Positions 25,728 to 37,800 of a stretch of 64,000 nt of DNA are shown piece by piece. Origin of the DNA: Macrosoma leucophasiata (taxonomy: Eukaryota > Arthropoda > Insecta > Lepidoptera > Hedylidae). The position numbers and the translations under genes are program-made. Within the stretch, counting starts at the first letter, position 1. Every line of letters starts with the position of its first letter. The notes under the pieces were generated by a model. That model made no database searches, was not told the origin of the DNA, and saw only the letters and a list, made by a program, of their open reading frames with translations. The DNA lies in the NCBI GenBank assembly GCA_036365455.1, contig JAWQUS010000020.1, positions 20,159,001 through 20,223,000 of the forward strand, given 5' to 3'.

Positions 25728-26063
25728 ATAAGTCATTTTCGACATCATCTGACAATCTGATAGAAACAAATCGATTTGGATAGAGTAATATTTGATATGG
25801 AGCTGACCGTGACAGCGGAACGTTTGACGTATACGGACGCGGTTGTGTTTTCGTGAGGCTAAAAACCCTATTTACAGTCAAATTTCATTTGATCTGAAAA
25901 TTGTGTGTGTCCTAGCAGTAGATAAGTGTTTGGTATTTCATAGTTTTGTAACTTTTAACTTCATTTGTGTACTTAAATATTTAATCATAACTAACCCAAC
26001 ATATTTATTGTAAGTACCCCCTTTTATTTTTATTTTTTAGTTGTTGTAGTTTCTTGTGTGACG

Positions 26064-27641
26064 ATGAATGAGCCTCCTGATCCTGGGGGTACGGACCCCA
26101 ATATGAGCAGTAATTCTTTTAGCGCACTATTGACAGTCTCGGCTAATGAATTCGAGGCCCATGAAACAAATTTAAATAGTACTAAGAATGTGAAAAAAAA
26201 TAACAAAAGACCACGTAAAAGGCGTCAATCGTCTTCGAGTTCAAGATCGAGGTCTAACTCTCGATCCCGCAAATCATGCTCACCTGAAAAACAATGTACA
26301 GCAAATATGGATTGTGAAATACCAGCTGGACAAATAACCCCACCTTCATCCTTTTCTCCTGCTATACTACCTACCTCACTATATCAAACTCCGTCACCAT
26401 CCTCCACCGCTCCTGCATATTCACAAGTGGGTCGCGTAGATTATGATCCCAAGGACGTTGGTCCTTTTACAGTTCATGTCCAACGTTGTGAAACTGATCC
26501 CAAAAGTGGAACCACCCTCCACCCTGTTTCATTTGGTCGTTTCCTTCAGAAGAGACATATCTCAAATATTGTCGATGGGAGTATCCAAGCTATTGGACGG
26601 AATAGAATTGCCCTTTCATTCAAGACAGCAACAGCTGCAAACATATTCAAAAATAACCCCATCTTAGCCGAACATAACTATAAAGCGTTTATCCCATCCT
26701 TTAATGTGACTAAAATAGGAATAGTGCGTGGAATCCCCTCAGAATGGTCGCCTGAGGAAATTATTGATTCAATTACGTTACCACAAAATTACAGTAGTCC
26801 AATCCTAAAAGCCAGACGTCTTAATTTCAAGGTTGTTGTTGATGGTAAAACATCATGGAAACCTTCACAAACTGTAGTTTTGACCTTTGATGGCCAAAAC
26901 CTCCCCGATAGAGTTTTTGTTTGCTATAATTCACTACCTGTCCAATTATACATTTTCCCTACCGTCCAATGCTTCCAGTGTTGTCGGTTCGGGCACACAA
27001 AAATGCAATGCCGCTCCAAACCGCGCTGCTATAAGTGTGGTCAAGAACATTCCGGTGACTCTTGTAGTGTGGAGGAAGATGACGCTCACTGCATTTCTTG
27101 CGGCGGTTGTCACTTTGCCACTAACAGAAGCTTGTGCCCTGAGTTCTCAAGACAGAAAGCCATTAAGACCTCCATGGCGGAAAAATCTATATCCTACGCA
27201 GAGGCTTCGAAACTGCATGCCCCTGTCGCTAGGACATACGCTGATGTGGCAAGCTCTATGAGTGCCCCTCGTAGTGGTGGGTTTGGCCGCACTCAAGTTA
27301 GCTCTAGCCCTAAAACCTCCTATAGGAAGACCACTTTCTTGAAGCCTCGGTCCCCTCAGAAACTTTCAAAAGGTTATGACCAAGTTGCACATAATAATAT
27401 TATCAAACCCATTATTTCTGATACACCCAATGGGTGTGCTCTTGTCGACCGTATTGATGATTTGTCTCAAAATGAATGCCTTTCATTTCCTGCTTTTATA
27501 TCCTCCCTTATGTCCATTATATCTAACCTATCCACTAACTTTCAACCGTCCCACGCTGCCCTTATACTATCTTCAATTTCTGCGTCTGTCAAAAATGGCT
27601 CCACTAGTGAGAATTCTCCAGTGGAATTGTCAAAGCGTTAG
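26064..27641 (+). CDS. LINE ORF1, Gag-like nucleic-acid chaperone (525 aa)
   Basis: ATG at 26064 begins MNEPPDPGGTD. A basic Ser/Arg-rich segment (SSRSRSNSRSRKSCSP) lies near the N terminus. Three zinc-knuckle-type clusters follow about residues 310-360: CFQCCRFGHTKMQC, CYKCGQEHSGDSC and CISCGGCHFATNRSLC. The family role is to bind the element's RNA and form the ribonucleoprotein. Its end overlaps the start of ORF2 by 47 bases. Confidence 0.9.
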   Translation: MNEPPDPGGTDPNMSSNSFSALLTVSANEFEAHETNLNSTKNVKKNNKRPRKRRQSSSSSRSRSNSRSRKSCSPEKQCTANMDCEIPAGQITPPSSFSPAILPTSLYQTPSPSSTAPAYSQVGRVDYDPKDVGPFTVHVQRCETDPKSGTTLHPVSFGRFLQKRHISNIVDGSIQAIGRNRIALSFKTATAANIFKNNPILAEHNYKAFIPSFNVTKIGIVRGIPSEWSPEEIIDSITLPQNYSSPILKARRLNFKVVVDGKTSWKPSQTVVLTFDGQNLPDRVFVCYNSLPVQLYIFPTVQCFQCCRFGHTKMQCRSKPRCYKCGQEHSGDSCSVEEDDAHCISCGGCHFATNRSLCPEFSRQKAIKTSMAEKSISYAEASKLHAPVARTYADVASSMSAPRSGGFGRTQVSSSPKTSYRKTTFLKPRSPQKLSKGYDQVAHNNIIKPIISDTPNGCALVDRIDDLSQNECLSFPAFISSLMSIISNLSTNFQPSHAALILSSISASVKNGSTSENSPVELSKR

Positions 27642-30600
27642 GTCAGCTGTTAAAAAAGCTGACCTGACATTCCTAATTAAAGACTTTTCCCCTTATTTCA
27701 TTGCCCTGTCTGAGACATGGCTTAATCCGGGATCTTCTTTTAGTATCCCGGGTTATGTGTGTTTCAGAGAGGACAGATCTGATGGGTGGGGTGGATCAGC
27801 CCTACTCGTCAGTAATTTATTACCATCCTCTCCGATCCCTATCCCTATCCATAGTGATGGCTTTCAAGTCGTTGCAGCTCGTACCCAGAATATAACCTTT
27901 GTTTCTATCTATATTCCTCATCCCTCCAATTCAATTCTTCTAGAATTGAAATCAATTCTTGCTTCCCTTCCTGTCCCACTTTTAGTCCTTGGTGATTTCA
28001 ATTGTCACCACCAGTCTTGGGGTTCCGCCCGTTGTGACCCTTATGGTGAGGATTTGTTAGACATTGTTGATGAACTAAATTTGTGTTTGTTGAATGATGG
28101 AACTCCAACTTTCAGAACAAGGCCAACCGAAAGTGTTAGTGCTCTGGACTTATCATTTTGCTCGCCATCTTTAGCTTCACAGCTGTCATGGTCCGTTCTT
28201 ACTTCGACACACGGGAGTCGTCACTTCCCCATCTTAATTGATCTCCCCTCCAATATTTCCTCTCCTCATAGTAGATGTCCTCTCCTCAAGTACCGATTGG
28301 AAAGTGGTGATTGGGGCCGCTTCCACACCAGTCTTGACAATAAAATTAAAAATCTTCCTGTTTTATCGAATGTAAACATAGAAACATGTTTAGAGACTTT
28401 TATTCAATTTATAATAAGTGCAGCGGATGAAGCATTCCCAAAGAAACGAACCGGTAATATACATTTATCTCCCCCATGGTGGGATCACGAATGCACATCT
28501 ATTGTTTCAGAACGGCGCCTAGCGGAAGATATTTATTCTACAGATATGAGTTTGAGTAATTTCAATGAACTCAGTAGGGTAACCGCCTTATGCAGCCTGA
28601 CTCTCCGAGCTAAAAAACTCGAGGGTTGGAGAGACTACTGCGCTTCCATTTCTCCTCTTACCCCTGCATCAATGGTTTGGAAACAAATTCGGCGATTCCG
28701 TCTATCAAGATCCCCTCCAACCCATCTTCCTATTCCCTCTCAAGATTGGGCCGACATATTTATGGACAAAATTGCTCCGCCTACTGTTCCTTCGGCTAAT
28801 GAACTTCCATCCAATATCACTCCCGAACACTCAGCCCTATTCACTGGCCCTTTGGACGCGCCTTTTTCTCTGTATGAGTTAAAGTCGATTCTAAAGAAGG
28901 TCAAAGATTCCGCTCCTGGTTTAGATGGCATCCCTTATTCATTCCTCTCTAAAGCTTCAGATGCCACCCTAGAATACTTTCTAGAGCTGATTAATATCAT
29001 TATGGATACGGGCCTTATTCCAGTTGCATGGAAATCACAAATTATCTTCCCTATTCTGAAACCCCATAAAGATCCTAATGATCCAGGCTCTTATCGCCCT
29101 ATTGCTCTTTCGTCAACTCTGGTAAAGACTGCAGAACATCTTCTTAAAAATCGTATGGAGTGGTATGTTGAAAGTAGGGGCCTTCTAGCTACCAGCCAAT
29201 ATGGTTTCAGAAAAGGTAAAAGTACCATGGATAGCCTCAGCATATTCACGTCTCAAATCCGTATCTCTTTTTCCCTTAATGATAGTGTCGTAGGCGCTTT
29301 CCTTGACGTTTCTTCCGCCTACGATAACGTCCAACTTCCCATCCTCAGAGAAAAACTTCTGAAGCTGAGAATGCCGATGAAGTGGACAAATTTTATTATC
29401 AACTTATTATGTCAACGTACTGTATACTTGAGATGTGATAATCCCAACATCCAAAGCTCCCGTGTTATTTACAAAGGTCTACCACAAGGCTCTGTCCTAA
29501 GTCCCCTTCTGTACAATATATATACATACGACTTAGAGTCATCCATATCTTCCCCTTGTAAAATTCTTCAATATGCTGATGATGTGCTACTTTTCGTTTC
29601 TGATCCATGTATTACCAAGGCTTCTCAATTAATATCCCACTCACTGCAATCTATGAGTGAATGGCTCAGTGCTAATGGACTCGAGTTGTCCGCTTCCAAA
29701 AGCACTGTGGTAGTTTTTACTAGAAAGCGAATCATCCCTGCTGTTGATATTTCAATCAATAACTGTCCTATTCCTGTAAAGGACCATATTAAATTCCTTG
29801 GCCTCGTTCTGGACACAAAATTAAAGGGAAGTTTTCATTGTGACTACATTGCTGCCAAGTGTCAAAGAAATCTAAATATTCTTCGCTGTTTATCTGGTGT
29901 GTGGTGGGGAGCACATCCTTATTCCTTAAAGCTTCTTTATAATTCAATTATAAGGAGTGTATTGGACTATGGATCGTTTTTGTTGGACCCGGCCAATAAG
30001 GCCGGGCTCAGGAAACTCGACCTGATACAGTCCAAGGCACTACGTATTATAACTGGGGCTATGAAGTCCAGTCCCATCAACGCCTTACAAGTAGAGTGCG
30101 TTGATCCGCCACTCAACTACAGACGTCAATTCCTTGCTGACAAATTTTTATTTAAAATCTCTATTTGTTCATCTCATCCATTATTTCGTAGCTTGGAGCA
30201 ATTATCACATTTAGTTGATTCTTCATCCTTCTGGGCATCCAAAACCCCTCCTCGTTTAATCAACAGCTATCGTAAATTTCAGGATTTAGGCGCTACAGTT
30301 TATCAGTCACGTAAATTGCCTTTATTTAACTATTCTTACGAAATAATAATATCACAACCTCGCGTAATTTTGAACTTTGGTATTCATAAGAATGATCCTG
30401 TCGCGAATGAACTTTTTAATTCTATAATGAATAGGGACTGGCAGGGTTGGCATTCTATTTTCACGGATGCATCTAAACCTTCCGAAAATGGTTGTGTCGG
30501 TATTGGCGTTTACCACACAGAGTTCGATATAGTCCAAAAAATTAAATCTCCTCCAGAAACGACTGTTTTTTCTGGTGAATGTTTAGCTGTACTAGAAGCA

Positions 30601-31323
30601 GTGAAATATGTACTGTTGTTCAAGCTGCCGCAAACACTAATTTTCTCAGATTCCCTGAGTGCCCTCCAGTCTATTATCTCAGATCCCTTTTCCTCGAAAT
30701 CCCATAATCCTATCACTTTACAAATCAAGGATGCACTCAAAACATCTGAAGAGCGCGGACTATCTGTTATCCTGATTTGGATCCCGGGACACTCTGGTGT
30801 GTCGGGGAATGAACGAGCAGATGAAGTCGCCAGAGACGCCGTGACTTCAGGGGATATTTTCCCCTATAAAATCTTTCCTCATGATTTAGTTCATCAACCC
30901 AAAAAATTTGTTCGAGAAGCTTGGTCTCACCATTGGCCACCGCCTACGGGTAGTAAAGGGTTTTATTATGGGTCTATTCAACCAGAGATCCCCATCAAGC
31001 CGTGGTTTTTTAAATTCAAGTTCCCCAAACATGTAACCTCAGTGGTGTGCCGCCTCCGATTTGGTCACTGTTGTTCTCCAATATTCTTACACAAGCTCAG
31101 GATCAGGGACTCATCCATCTGCGAATGTGGTCTGGACGATGGGGACGTCAACCACATCTTTTTTTCCTGCCCCTCACACGATCGTTCCCAATTAATTAAA
31201 ACTCTACAGAAACTTGTTCCTTTTCCTATCAATATCCCCACCCTACTATTCCTGTCCAATTCCAATCCCAAAATTCTAAGATCAATTGTATATTTTGTAC
31301 ATAAAAATAGGATTAAGTTGTAA
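27595..31323 (+). CDS. LINE ORF2: AP endonuclease, reverse transcriptase, RNase H (1242 aa)
   Basis: ATG at 27595 (MAPLVRILQWNCQS) is the natural start because the endonuclease motif WNCQS follows at once. The frame is open further upstream over ORF1, but without domain content. Endonuclease motifs: SETWL, GDFNCHH, LDLSF and SRHFPI. Reverse transcriptase: YGFRKGKSTMDSL, FLDVSSAYDNV, GLPQGSVLSP and YADD (residues 660-663). RNase H: FTDAS (D958), GECLAVLEA, FSDSLSALQS and WIPGHSGVSGNERADEVA. A Cys/His cluster (CECGLDD ... HIFFSC) lies near the C terminus. All catalytic residues are intact. The RNase H argues for an I-related clade and not R1 or a typical short Jockey. Confidence 0.93.
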   Translation: MAPLVRILQWNCQSVRSAVKKADLTFLIKDFSPYFIALSETWLNPGSSFSIPGYVCFREDRSDGWGGSALLVSNLLPSSPIPIPIHSDGFQVVAARTQNITFVSIYIPHPSNSILLELKSILASLPVPLLVLGDFNCHHQSWGSARCDPYGEDLLDIVDELNLCLLNDGTPTFRTRPTESVSALDLSFCSPSLASQLSWSVLTSTHGSRHFPILIDLPSNISSPHSRCPLLKYRLESGDWGRFHTSLDNKIKNLPVLSNVNIETCLETFIQFIISAADEAFPKKRTGNIHLSPPWWDHECTSIVSERRLAEDIYSTDMSLSNFNELSRVTALCSLTLRAKKLEGWRDYCASISPLTPASMVWKQIRRFRLSRSPPTHLPIPSQDWADIFMDKIAPPTVPSANELPSNITPEHSALFTGPLDAPFSLYELKSILKKVKDSAPGLDGIPYSFLSKASDATLEYFLELINIIMDTGLIPVAWKSQIIFPILKPHKDPNDPGSYRPIALSSTLVKTAEHLLKNRMEWYVESRGLLATSQYGFRKGKSTMDSLSIFTSQIRISFSLNDSVVGAFLDVSSAYDNVQLPILREKLLKLRMPMKWTNFIINLLCQRTVYLRCDNPNIQSSRVIYKGLPQGSVLSPLLYNIYTYDLESSISSPCKILQYADDVLLFVSDPCITKASQLISHSLQSMSEWLSANGLELSASKSTVVVFTRKRIIPAVDISINNCPIPVKDHIKFLGLVLDTKLKGSFHCDYIAAKCQRNLNILRCLSGVWWGAHPYSLKLLYNSIIRSVLDYGSFLLDPANKAGLRKLDLIQSKALRIITGAMKSSPINALQVECVDPPLNYRRQFLADKFLFKISICSSHPLFRSLEQLSHLVDSSSFWASKTPPRLINSYRKFQDLGATVYQSRKLPLFNYSYEIIISQPRVILNFGIHKNDPVANELFNSIMNRDWQGWHSIFTDASKPSENGCVGIGVYHTEFDIVQKIKSPPETTVFSGECLAVLEAVKYVLLFKLPQTLIFSDSLSALQSIISDPFSSKSHNPITLQIKDALKTSEERGLSVILIWIPGHSGVSGNERADEVARDAVTSGDIFPYKIFPHDLVHQPKKFVREAWSHHWPPPTGSKGFYYGSIQPEIPIKPWFFKFKFPKHVTSVVCRLRFGHCCSPIFLHKLRIRDSSICECGLDDGDVNHIFFSCPSHDRSQLIKTLQKLVPFPINIPTLLFLSNSNPKILRSIVYFVHKNRIKL

Positions 31324-31549
31324 ATGTGGTCGTTCTTAGTGATAAATGTAAATATTGTATATGTTATACACTCAAACTAACTGTGTGTTAAAATAGTCTA
31401 ACATTTGTGTTATTTTCAGATACAGTTAAATTTGTAACGCTGTTCATTTTTTTCGTATCGCTGTATATTTTATTGAATTCAGACGTGATGCTGGCAGGTA
31501 TGCCTTCTGGCGGTTGCCATTAAGGAAAAAAAAAAAAATATTTGATATG

Positions 31550-31877
31550 TTCTGTGATTTGGATTAATTGGATTTGTTCCGTTCGTTTAACATTGCTTAT
31601 TCTTGGCTTATTTCGTAAATTCCGTTTAATCATCGACGCGACGTACAAAATTGGATTGAATTCCCTATAATGGGTAAAACAACTAACAACTCCCTAGCAG
31701 AGAATATGTGATAATACTACGTCCCTAGCTAGAGTGGACAGACAGAACATAAAACCGAACGATATCGGCGTTGTGTTTTATCAACAAAAGTTCTGTTAGT
31801 TTAGTCAAGTTCAGTGAGAGCAGTGAGACGCGCGGCGATCGCTATACGTTTCTGCGGTGCATGCATTGAAACAAACA
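31550..31877 (+). promoter_or_regulatory. Upstream region and 5' UTR of phosphatase gene B
   Basis: This is the short gap between the LINE and the gene B start. It contains AGAGAATATGTGATAATACT at about 31700, closely repeated in gene A intron 5 near 21621, and an arthropod-like initiator context (TCAGTGAGAGC) at about 31812. The start site is not defined. The LINE insertion placed 5.7 kb between this region and gene A. Confidence 0.4.
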
Positions 31878-34800
31878 ATGAAGATTATTTACATATTTGT
31901 TTTATTATTTAGTGCGTGTTCAGCTGAAATAAAACTGCATGACGATCCAGGACCGGGGTACGATTGTGATTACTGTCAGCCTGAACAAGTGCATCTAGCT
32001 TTTGGATGTAAGTACGCAATATAATACTAATGCTTTTGCAAATTCGTCGAATACATTAATATTTGTTGTTTAAGTAAGTAGTTAAAAATTATTAGAATGC
32101 TGATAGCAGTCTATTACTTTGCAATTTCTTTTTCGTCACAAAGTAGCACACAATTCACATTGATGGTAAGTGAGTACTGTAGCCTGTTTAGAGGCTACTA
32201 GGAAGGCTGATAGGTCTGTGTTACTATCTAACTATATAAAACAGATTTTAAAGTAGATGCGTTGCCACTTCTAAGGTCAAAGTTAATATACTGATGTACC
32301 AGAAATTACATGACCGTTAAGTTAAACAATACAGAATTAAATATTATAAATATATAGGTACTAAACTATTAGCAATAATATGTACCTTTGTTACCCTTTC
32401 TATACTTGTGACAGAGATCACAGTGATTGTGAGTATTTTATTAGAATCTGCATATCTTAATCCCTCTACTTTAAAATGGTAGTAAAGAACTTATGCTAAT
32501 TGAAATAAAACTATTTTTACGGATTTATTAGAATTTAATAGTTTTATTTCAATGAGTGTAGCTCGTGAAAACCTAAGAACATATCAACTTATGCTAAGCC
32601 TCTGTGCTGGAAATAATTACAGAAATTATAGGTAATTAAAGTAAAACTGGTTTGACCAGTGGTTAAATATCTACATCATTAACTTTCTGGTTTCAAGTAC
32701 ACAGTCCAATTGGATTGAGGTGTACTACAAAATGAACTTTGTACAGGGCTGCCACATAAAACAAAAAATACAAAACTTAAAATGAATATGTAAAAAAAAT
32801 AATATAAAAACAAACAATAGGTATTGTTACATTATGTTAAACTTAGTTATGTATGACAAGTTTTTAGCAGGTAATCAATTTGACAAAATATATGTGTAAT
32901 GTTAACAAAACAAGGAAAACAATAAGTAGGTAATTACAATTATAAAGTATTTAAGTAAATTATTGTAAACTGAACTGAAGCATGCATGGCCCTGCAGCTT
33001 GCGATCTACTTGGTTAAGTCTACCGTTTCACACAGCCAAGTAGATCACTTGCCCGCAGCAAGACAAACTAGAAAGAAGGAAAGACAAATTTCACTTTCTA
33101 CTAATATGATCCTTAAGGCTCGTATGCAAATGTTGACCATATAAAACCATTCTTAAAATGTGTTTAAGTAATACTGATTAGAGTTTAGCCCCATTTTCAC
33201 ATTAAACAACAATTCGATAACCTTGTTTGTCTCTCGGCTACAATAATATGGATAAGGGTAACTGATAAATGAACTGCGAGAGATACTTTATTTTTAGCAG
33301 CATTTTATTTAATAGACCAAGGACAGAGACACGGAATAGTCACCTAATTAAAATGACACTTAAAAGTCATGATGTCTCTGTTGTATTAACTATCTTTAAC
33401 CAACTTCAAAAAGGAGGACTTTCTCAATTCGCCTGTATGTTGTTTGTTTGAGCATTCTGGACCTGAATTTGTTGTACTCAATTATTTTTTTGTAAGGAAG
33501 GTGGTAAACAAGCTTGGAGCTCACGTTGATGGTAGATGTCTAATGAGATTCTAAGATGTTGAAATGGAATCGATTTTGGATTTCTAAGATTTTGAATTAG
33601 GGAAATGGAGGAATGTGTAAATAATTGATGCTTTCCATATTAAACAAAATTGTTTAGTTTCTATTTAATTTATTATTTTTGATTATTATTAGTGGTTATT
33701 CACTCTATGTTAGCTTAAAAAAAAATGACGATGTAAAAGTGCTCTCCAGGAGCCTAATTATATGAAATAAATGAATAAATATTTGTTTCCACCCCTGAGA
33801 CCTAAGTTGTTATGTCCCTGTGATAGTTATAACGGGGCCATACATAGCCATCTTTCTGGAACACGATAGTGCGAAACACTACCATTTGGCGGCAGATAGA
33901 TTAGGTAATACGTTGGTACCTATGCCCTCGAGCAGCCCTCCTGCACTGGAACTCTACCACCAGTGAAATATTAGTCGTGGAATTAATAAAATCAACTTTT
34001 AATTCCGTACCTTAAAAGAAAATATTATTTCTATGCCTCAACGATCTTTTCGAACGACGAAATTCAGCACCCCCGCTTAGAAGCCTAAGATGGCGTGTAG
34101 TTTCTTGCACAAAGAAGTAGGTAGGTATGCTAGCAACTATGGAACCTTCCATTTACGGTAGATACCTACAGGTACGATTCCGAACCTCGATACACGCAAC
34201 TTTCTTTGCTGCCGCCGCAGTGCTGCCGCAGCAGCATAGGTATTTCTCTATTGTCTACTCTGCATTGCTGCCACGACTTTGTCGGGTAGCTCGGAATGTT
34301 ATCTCATATAAACTTATAGATAATATTTATAGACCAGTAATGCTGCGGCAGCACTGTTGCGTGCAGCGGAGTTCGGAATCGTACCTTTACATCAACAGCA
34401 CTGCATTGCAACTCTGCTATTTCCCTAGCGGTAGATAAACTACAAAGACTAGGTAATTCGGTGGGTCTCCAAGATCCGTGACCGCAGTTCTTCCACTGTG
34501 AATTGGTGGAATTGTATTTAAAAGACTTATTTATAGCTATAAAATAGAACTGAACATGGCTTCGCACTTCGTTTTATCTTCTGCCCATTCTAGGTCATAA
34601 TCATAATTGGCGTGATGATACATTTCATACATCCATACACAGTCCTCATAATATCAATTGGATTTAATCCAATAATTTCCTGTTGGTACTATATGTCTGC
34701 AAACTGGTGTTTATCAATTTTGCCCGTGGCTTCGGTTATTGAAGTTAAGTGGTTTTGGCATTGATGTGAATCATTATGACTTATATTATATTTTACTTGT

Positions 34801-37800
34801 ACATTTTAGCAATCATGACAAATTTGTTCATCGCAAATTGCGATAAACAAATGTGATTATAAAATAAAAAATCGCAGTATTTAATATACCTATTCCTTTC
34901 ATTTATAAACATTTGTTCCTGCCTCTCTAGTCTTGTAGTCTGGTGGCAGCAGTCCACTACTGCTCTGCTACGCTAGGGTCCTGGGTGCGATCTCCGGGTC
35001 AAGGGCTATCAGAGATAAAGGTGTATTTTGCTTTATTAAATATCTGATGCTCTTGAAATTTTACCCAAGGTTTTTTACGGGAGTTTCCCAGTGTAACCTT
35101 CGAAGTTTGGTAATTTTTTTGGTGTACATGAAATGTATTCATTTACCTCTGCCTATGCCTTTGTGGAATATAGACGTAAAACTAGTAACATTTAGTTCTT
35201 TTTTCTGAAAATAAACACTCTTGTAATTAAAAATAATTAGGTTCACTGCCTATTTCATATTTTACATAGAGCGAGGTTCTTTCAACTGCTTCAGTAGCGT
35301 AGTGGTAGCAGGCCACTACTACTACGCTGGGGGTCCTGGGTTCGATTCTCGGGTCGGGGACTATCAGAGATAACGGTTTAAAATCCTTTATCTCCGGTTC
35401 TATTGGGATTTTTTCATTTTCTGGAAGTTTCCCAGTACCTCGGAGTTTGGTAATGTGCCCGGAGATGGCAACAGGTTCGCCACCTGTTATATGGGCCAAA
35501 ACGTAACCGGCGAGTCGTGGATGTTTGCATGTATGCTTGAATGCATGCATTTACCTCTGCCTACCCCTTCGGGGATTACAGACGTGAAGTTACGGGGTTC
35601 TTTCGTTATATCCCAGCTGCAGATAAGTTTAATTCCTCTAAAAGTTTTCGTCCTTCCTCAGCCAAAAGCAACGACATCGTGGTGACATGGTCAACCCTGA
35701 ACGACACGGGCGAGTCGCGCGTGCAGTACGGCGCAGGCGACATGGACCAGGAGGCGGTGGGCTACCGCGTCAAGTTCGTCGACGGAGGCAGGCTCAAGCA
35801 CACGCAGTGGATACATCGAGCCACCATGAAGGATCTTCAGTTTGACACGAAATATGGTGAGTGACATAAATCCAGGCTACTCCTACTCATAATAGCAACC
35901 CACCATGCCTTCTTCAATGCTTAAACACAACCCTTAGATTCGCTTACTGCACACCATGAAGGATATTAAGTTTTACTCAAAATATGGTGAGATCACACTG
36001 CCTATAAACACTGATAGTCCGGTATTGGTCAAAACTTGATCAAAATGGTCGACAAACGTCAAAATAGGTGAGGTGCGAAAGAGATAACGCTATACAGACC
36101 CGAAATAAGCCGAAGTCTCCTTGCTGAGGTCGATGAGCAATATTGCTTGTTGGATACTGTATGGTCAATTTGATTTCCTCGGCTCGTCGACGATGAATCA
36201 ATCCATCAGGACATCTCATTTTATCAATAAACTCTTGATTGATTGACTGAGTGACTGACTGACAACGCACAGCAATCCGCTGCTTGTTGTAGAAGCTCTA
36301 AATGTGCCATCAGGCTCCTTAAAACATAGAACAACACCGGAGGGGAGTAGCCTTATCCAGGCTTTCCCGTCTGTCAAAGTACAAGCCCAAATGGGCCTAT
36401 ACCTGTGGCCTAAATGTTTAAATGTGTTCGTGAAATTGTTTCTGTATTTTGTTAAAGTCAAGGTGTGAGTTTCGTAGTAATAGACGATTTTTGTAGAGTG
36501 CGCGTATGTCGCACGCATTTCCCCCCGCGAAAAATGACAGACTGTTTTGCATCGGTAATACACGCTATGGCTACTCCCCTCCGGTCCGCCGCGACCGGTG
36601 GGCTGCGTTGCTCTATGCCTTGAAAGGATTGCCTGATCCCTATAAACTATGGGTAACATACAGGGTTGTTTGTAACCAGCGCATAATTCTTAAAGGGAGG
36701 CTTTGGCTCATCAAGACTAACACTTTTTTATACAACTTTTTCTAATTCAGTATTTTTTTTTACCATACAAAAAATAATAAATAGAATTTGCAGTTCAAAT
36801 ACTTAAACAGCTGACGTCTGTACCTATGTAAAAATATACCTATGAAACGTAGTCCTTACAATTGACAACATTTCATATTTTTAACCTACATGTTTTATTC
36901 CATTATTCAAAAGTTAATCCAAAACTAGGGGACCCGTGTTTAACCATTTTTCGAAATTTTGTACTTTTCATTCATAATTTCTACTTTGAAAGTAAGTGTA
37001 TTTTAAAAAGACGTATGCGCCATATGACGTCACACATAGGGTGGAATGGCGATAGAAACATAGCCTTGTGCCGTGATCTTTTAAAAAAAATTGTAGATGT
37101 CACTGTCTTGTCGTTGTCAGCTTGTCAAACTCGATGTAGGGCTGTGATCTTTTTATTTTAAAAATATCAGTACCAGTGTTCGATATATCGATTTTTTTTT
37201 CGATATATCAATATAATTTTTTAAAAATTCTTTGACCCTGCGTGTCGTCGATTAATCTCTTCCTTGATCCAACTACAAATAAAAAATATCAATATTATAT
37301 ACTAGCTGTTGTCAGAGCTATGTCGAAATATAAAAATAAAATTAGACCCACTTTTCTTTCATTTTCTTGGTCGGGCTTCGAACTTTTGGATCCACCCTCG
37401 TATATTTGAACTCAGAAAAGAAAAACAAAGAAACGGTATTTTTCTTTTAGGGTCGTGTCAAATTTGAAATGTCAATTGATAGAAGTCCCATTTGAAACGA
37501 TTTTATTTCTTATCCTGTGATGTACTGCGTTTTGGCAAAAGTCATAGAACAAAAGTTGTCAGTTTTAACGTTCCTAACTCACCTTTGACGATTTATGCGC
37601 TAGATGTATTTAACCCTGTATAGGCTAAAGTGTGAGCATGGTAATGTTGCAGTGTACCACGTGGGGTCGCAGTTCGGGTGGTCGGAGCAGTTCTGGTTCC
37701 GGACGGCGCCGCGCGGCCAGGACTGGGTGGTGCGCGCCGCCATCTACGGCGACATGGGCAACAAGAATGCTCATGTGAGTCTAAAATTTTTAAATTCGTG

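Larger units (their letters stand above)
25787..31549 (+). mobile_element. Full-length non-LTR retrotransposon (I/Jockey group, with RNase H)
   Basis: The element spans about 25800-31536 and ends in an A run. A 13-bp target-site duplication, AATATTTGATATG, is at 25787-25799 and 31537-31549. It has a 5' UTR of about 260 bp and two overlapping ORFs, both free of stops. A complete 5' end, exact duplication and intact ORFs indicate recent insertion and possible activity. It lies between phosphatase genes A and B in the same orientation. Confidence 0.93.

Noticed and set aside
27376..27594. Longer LINE ORF2 starting within ORF1
   Set aside because: The upstream open stretch has no domain content; the endonuclease motif starts right after the ATG at 27595.
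34127..34567. Small proteins of about 90-100 residues on both strands
   Set aside because: They lie across a palindromic MITE and mirror each other.
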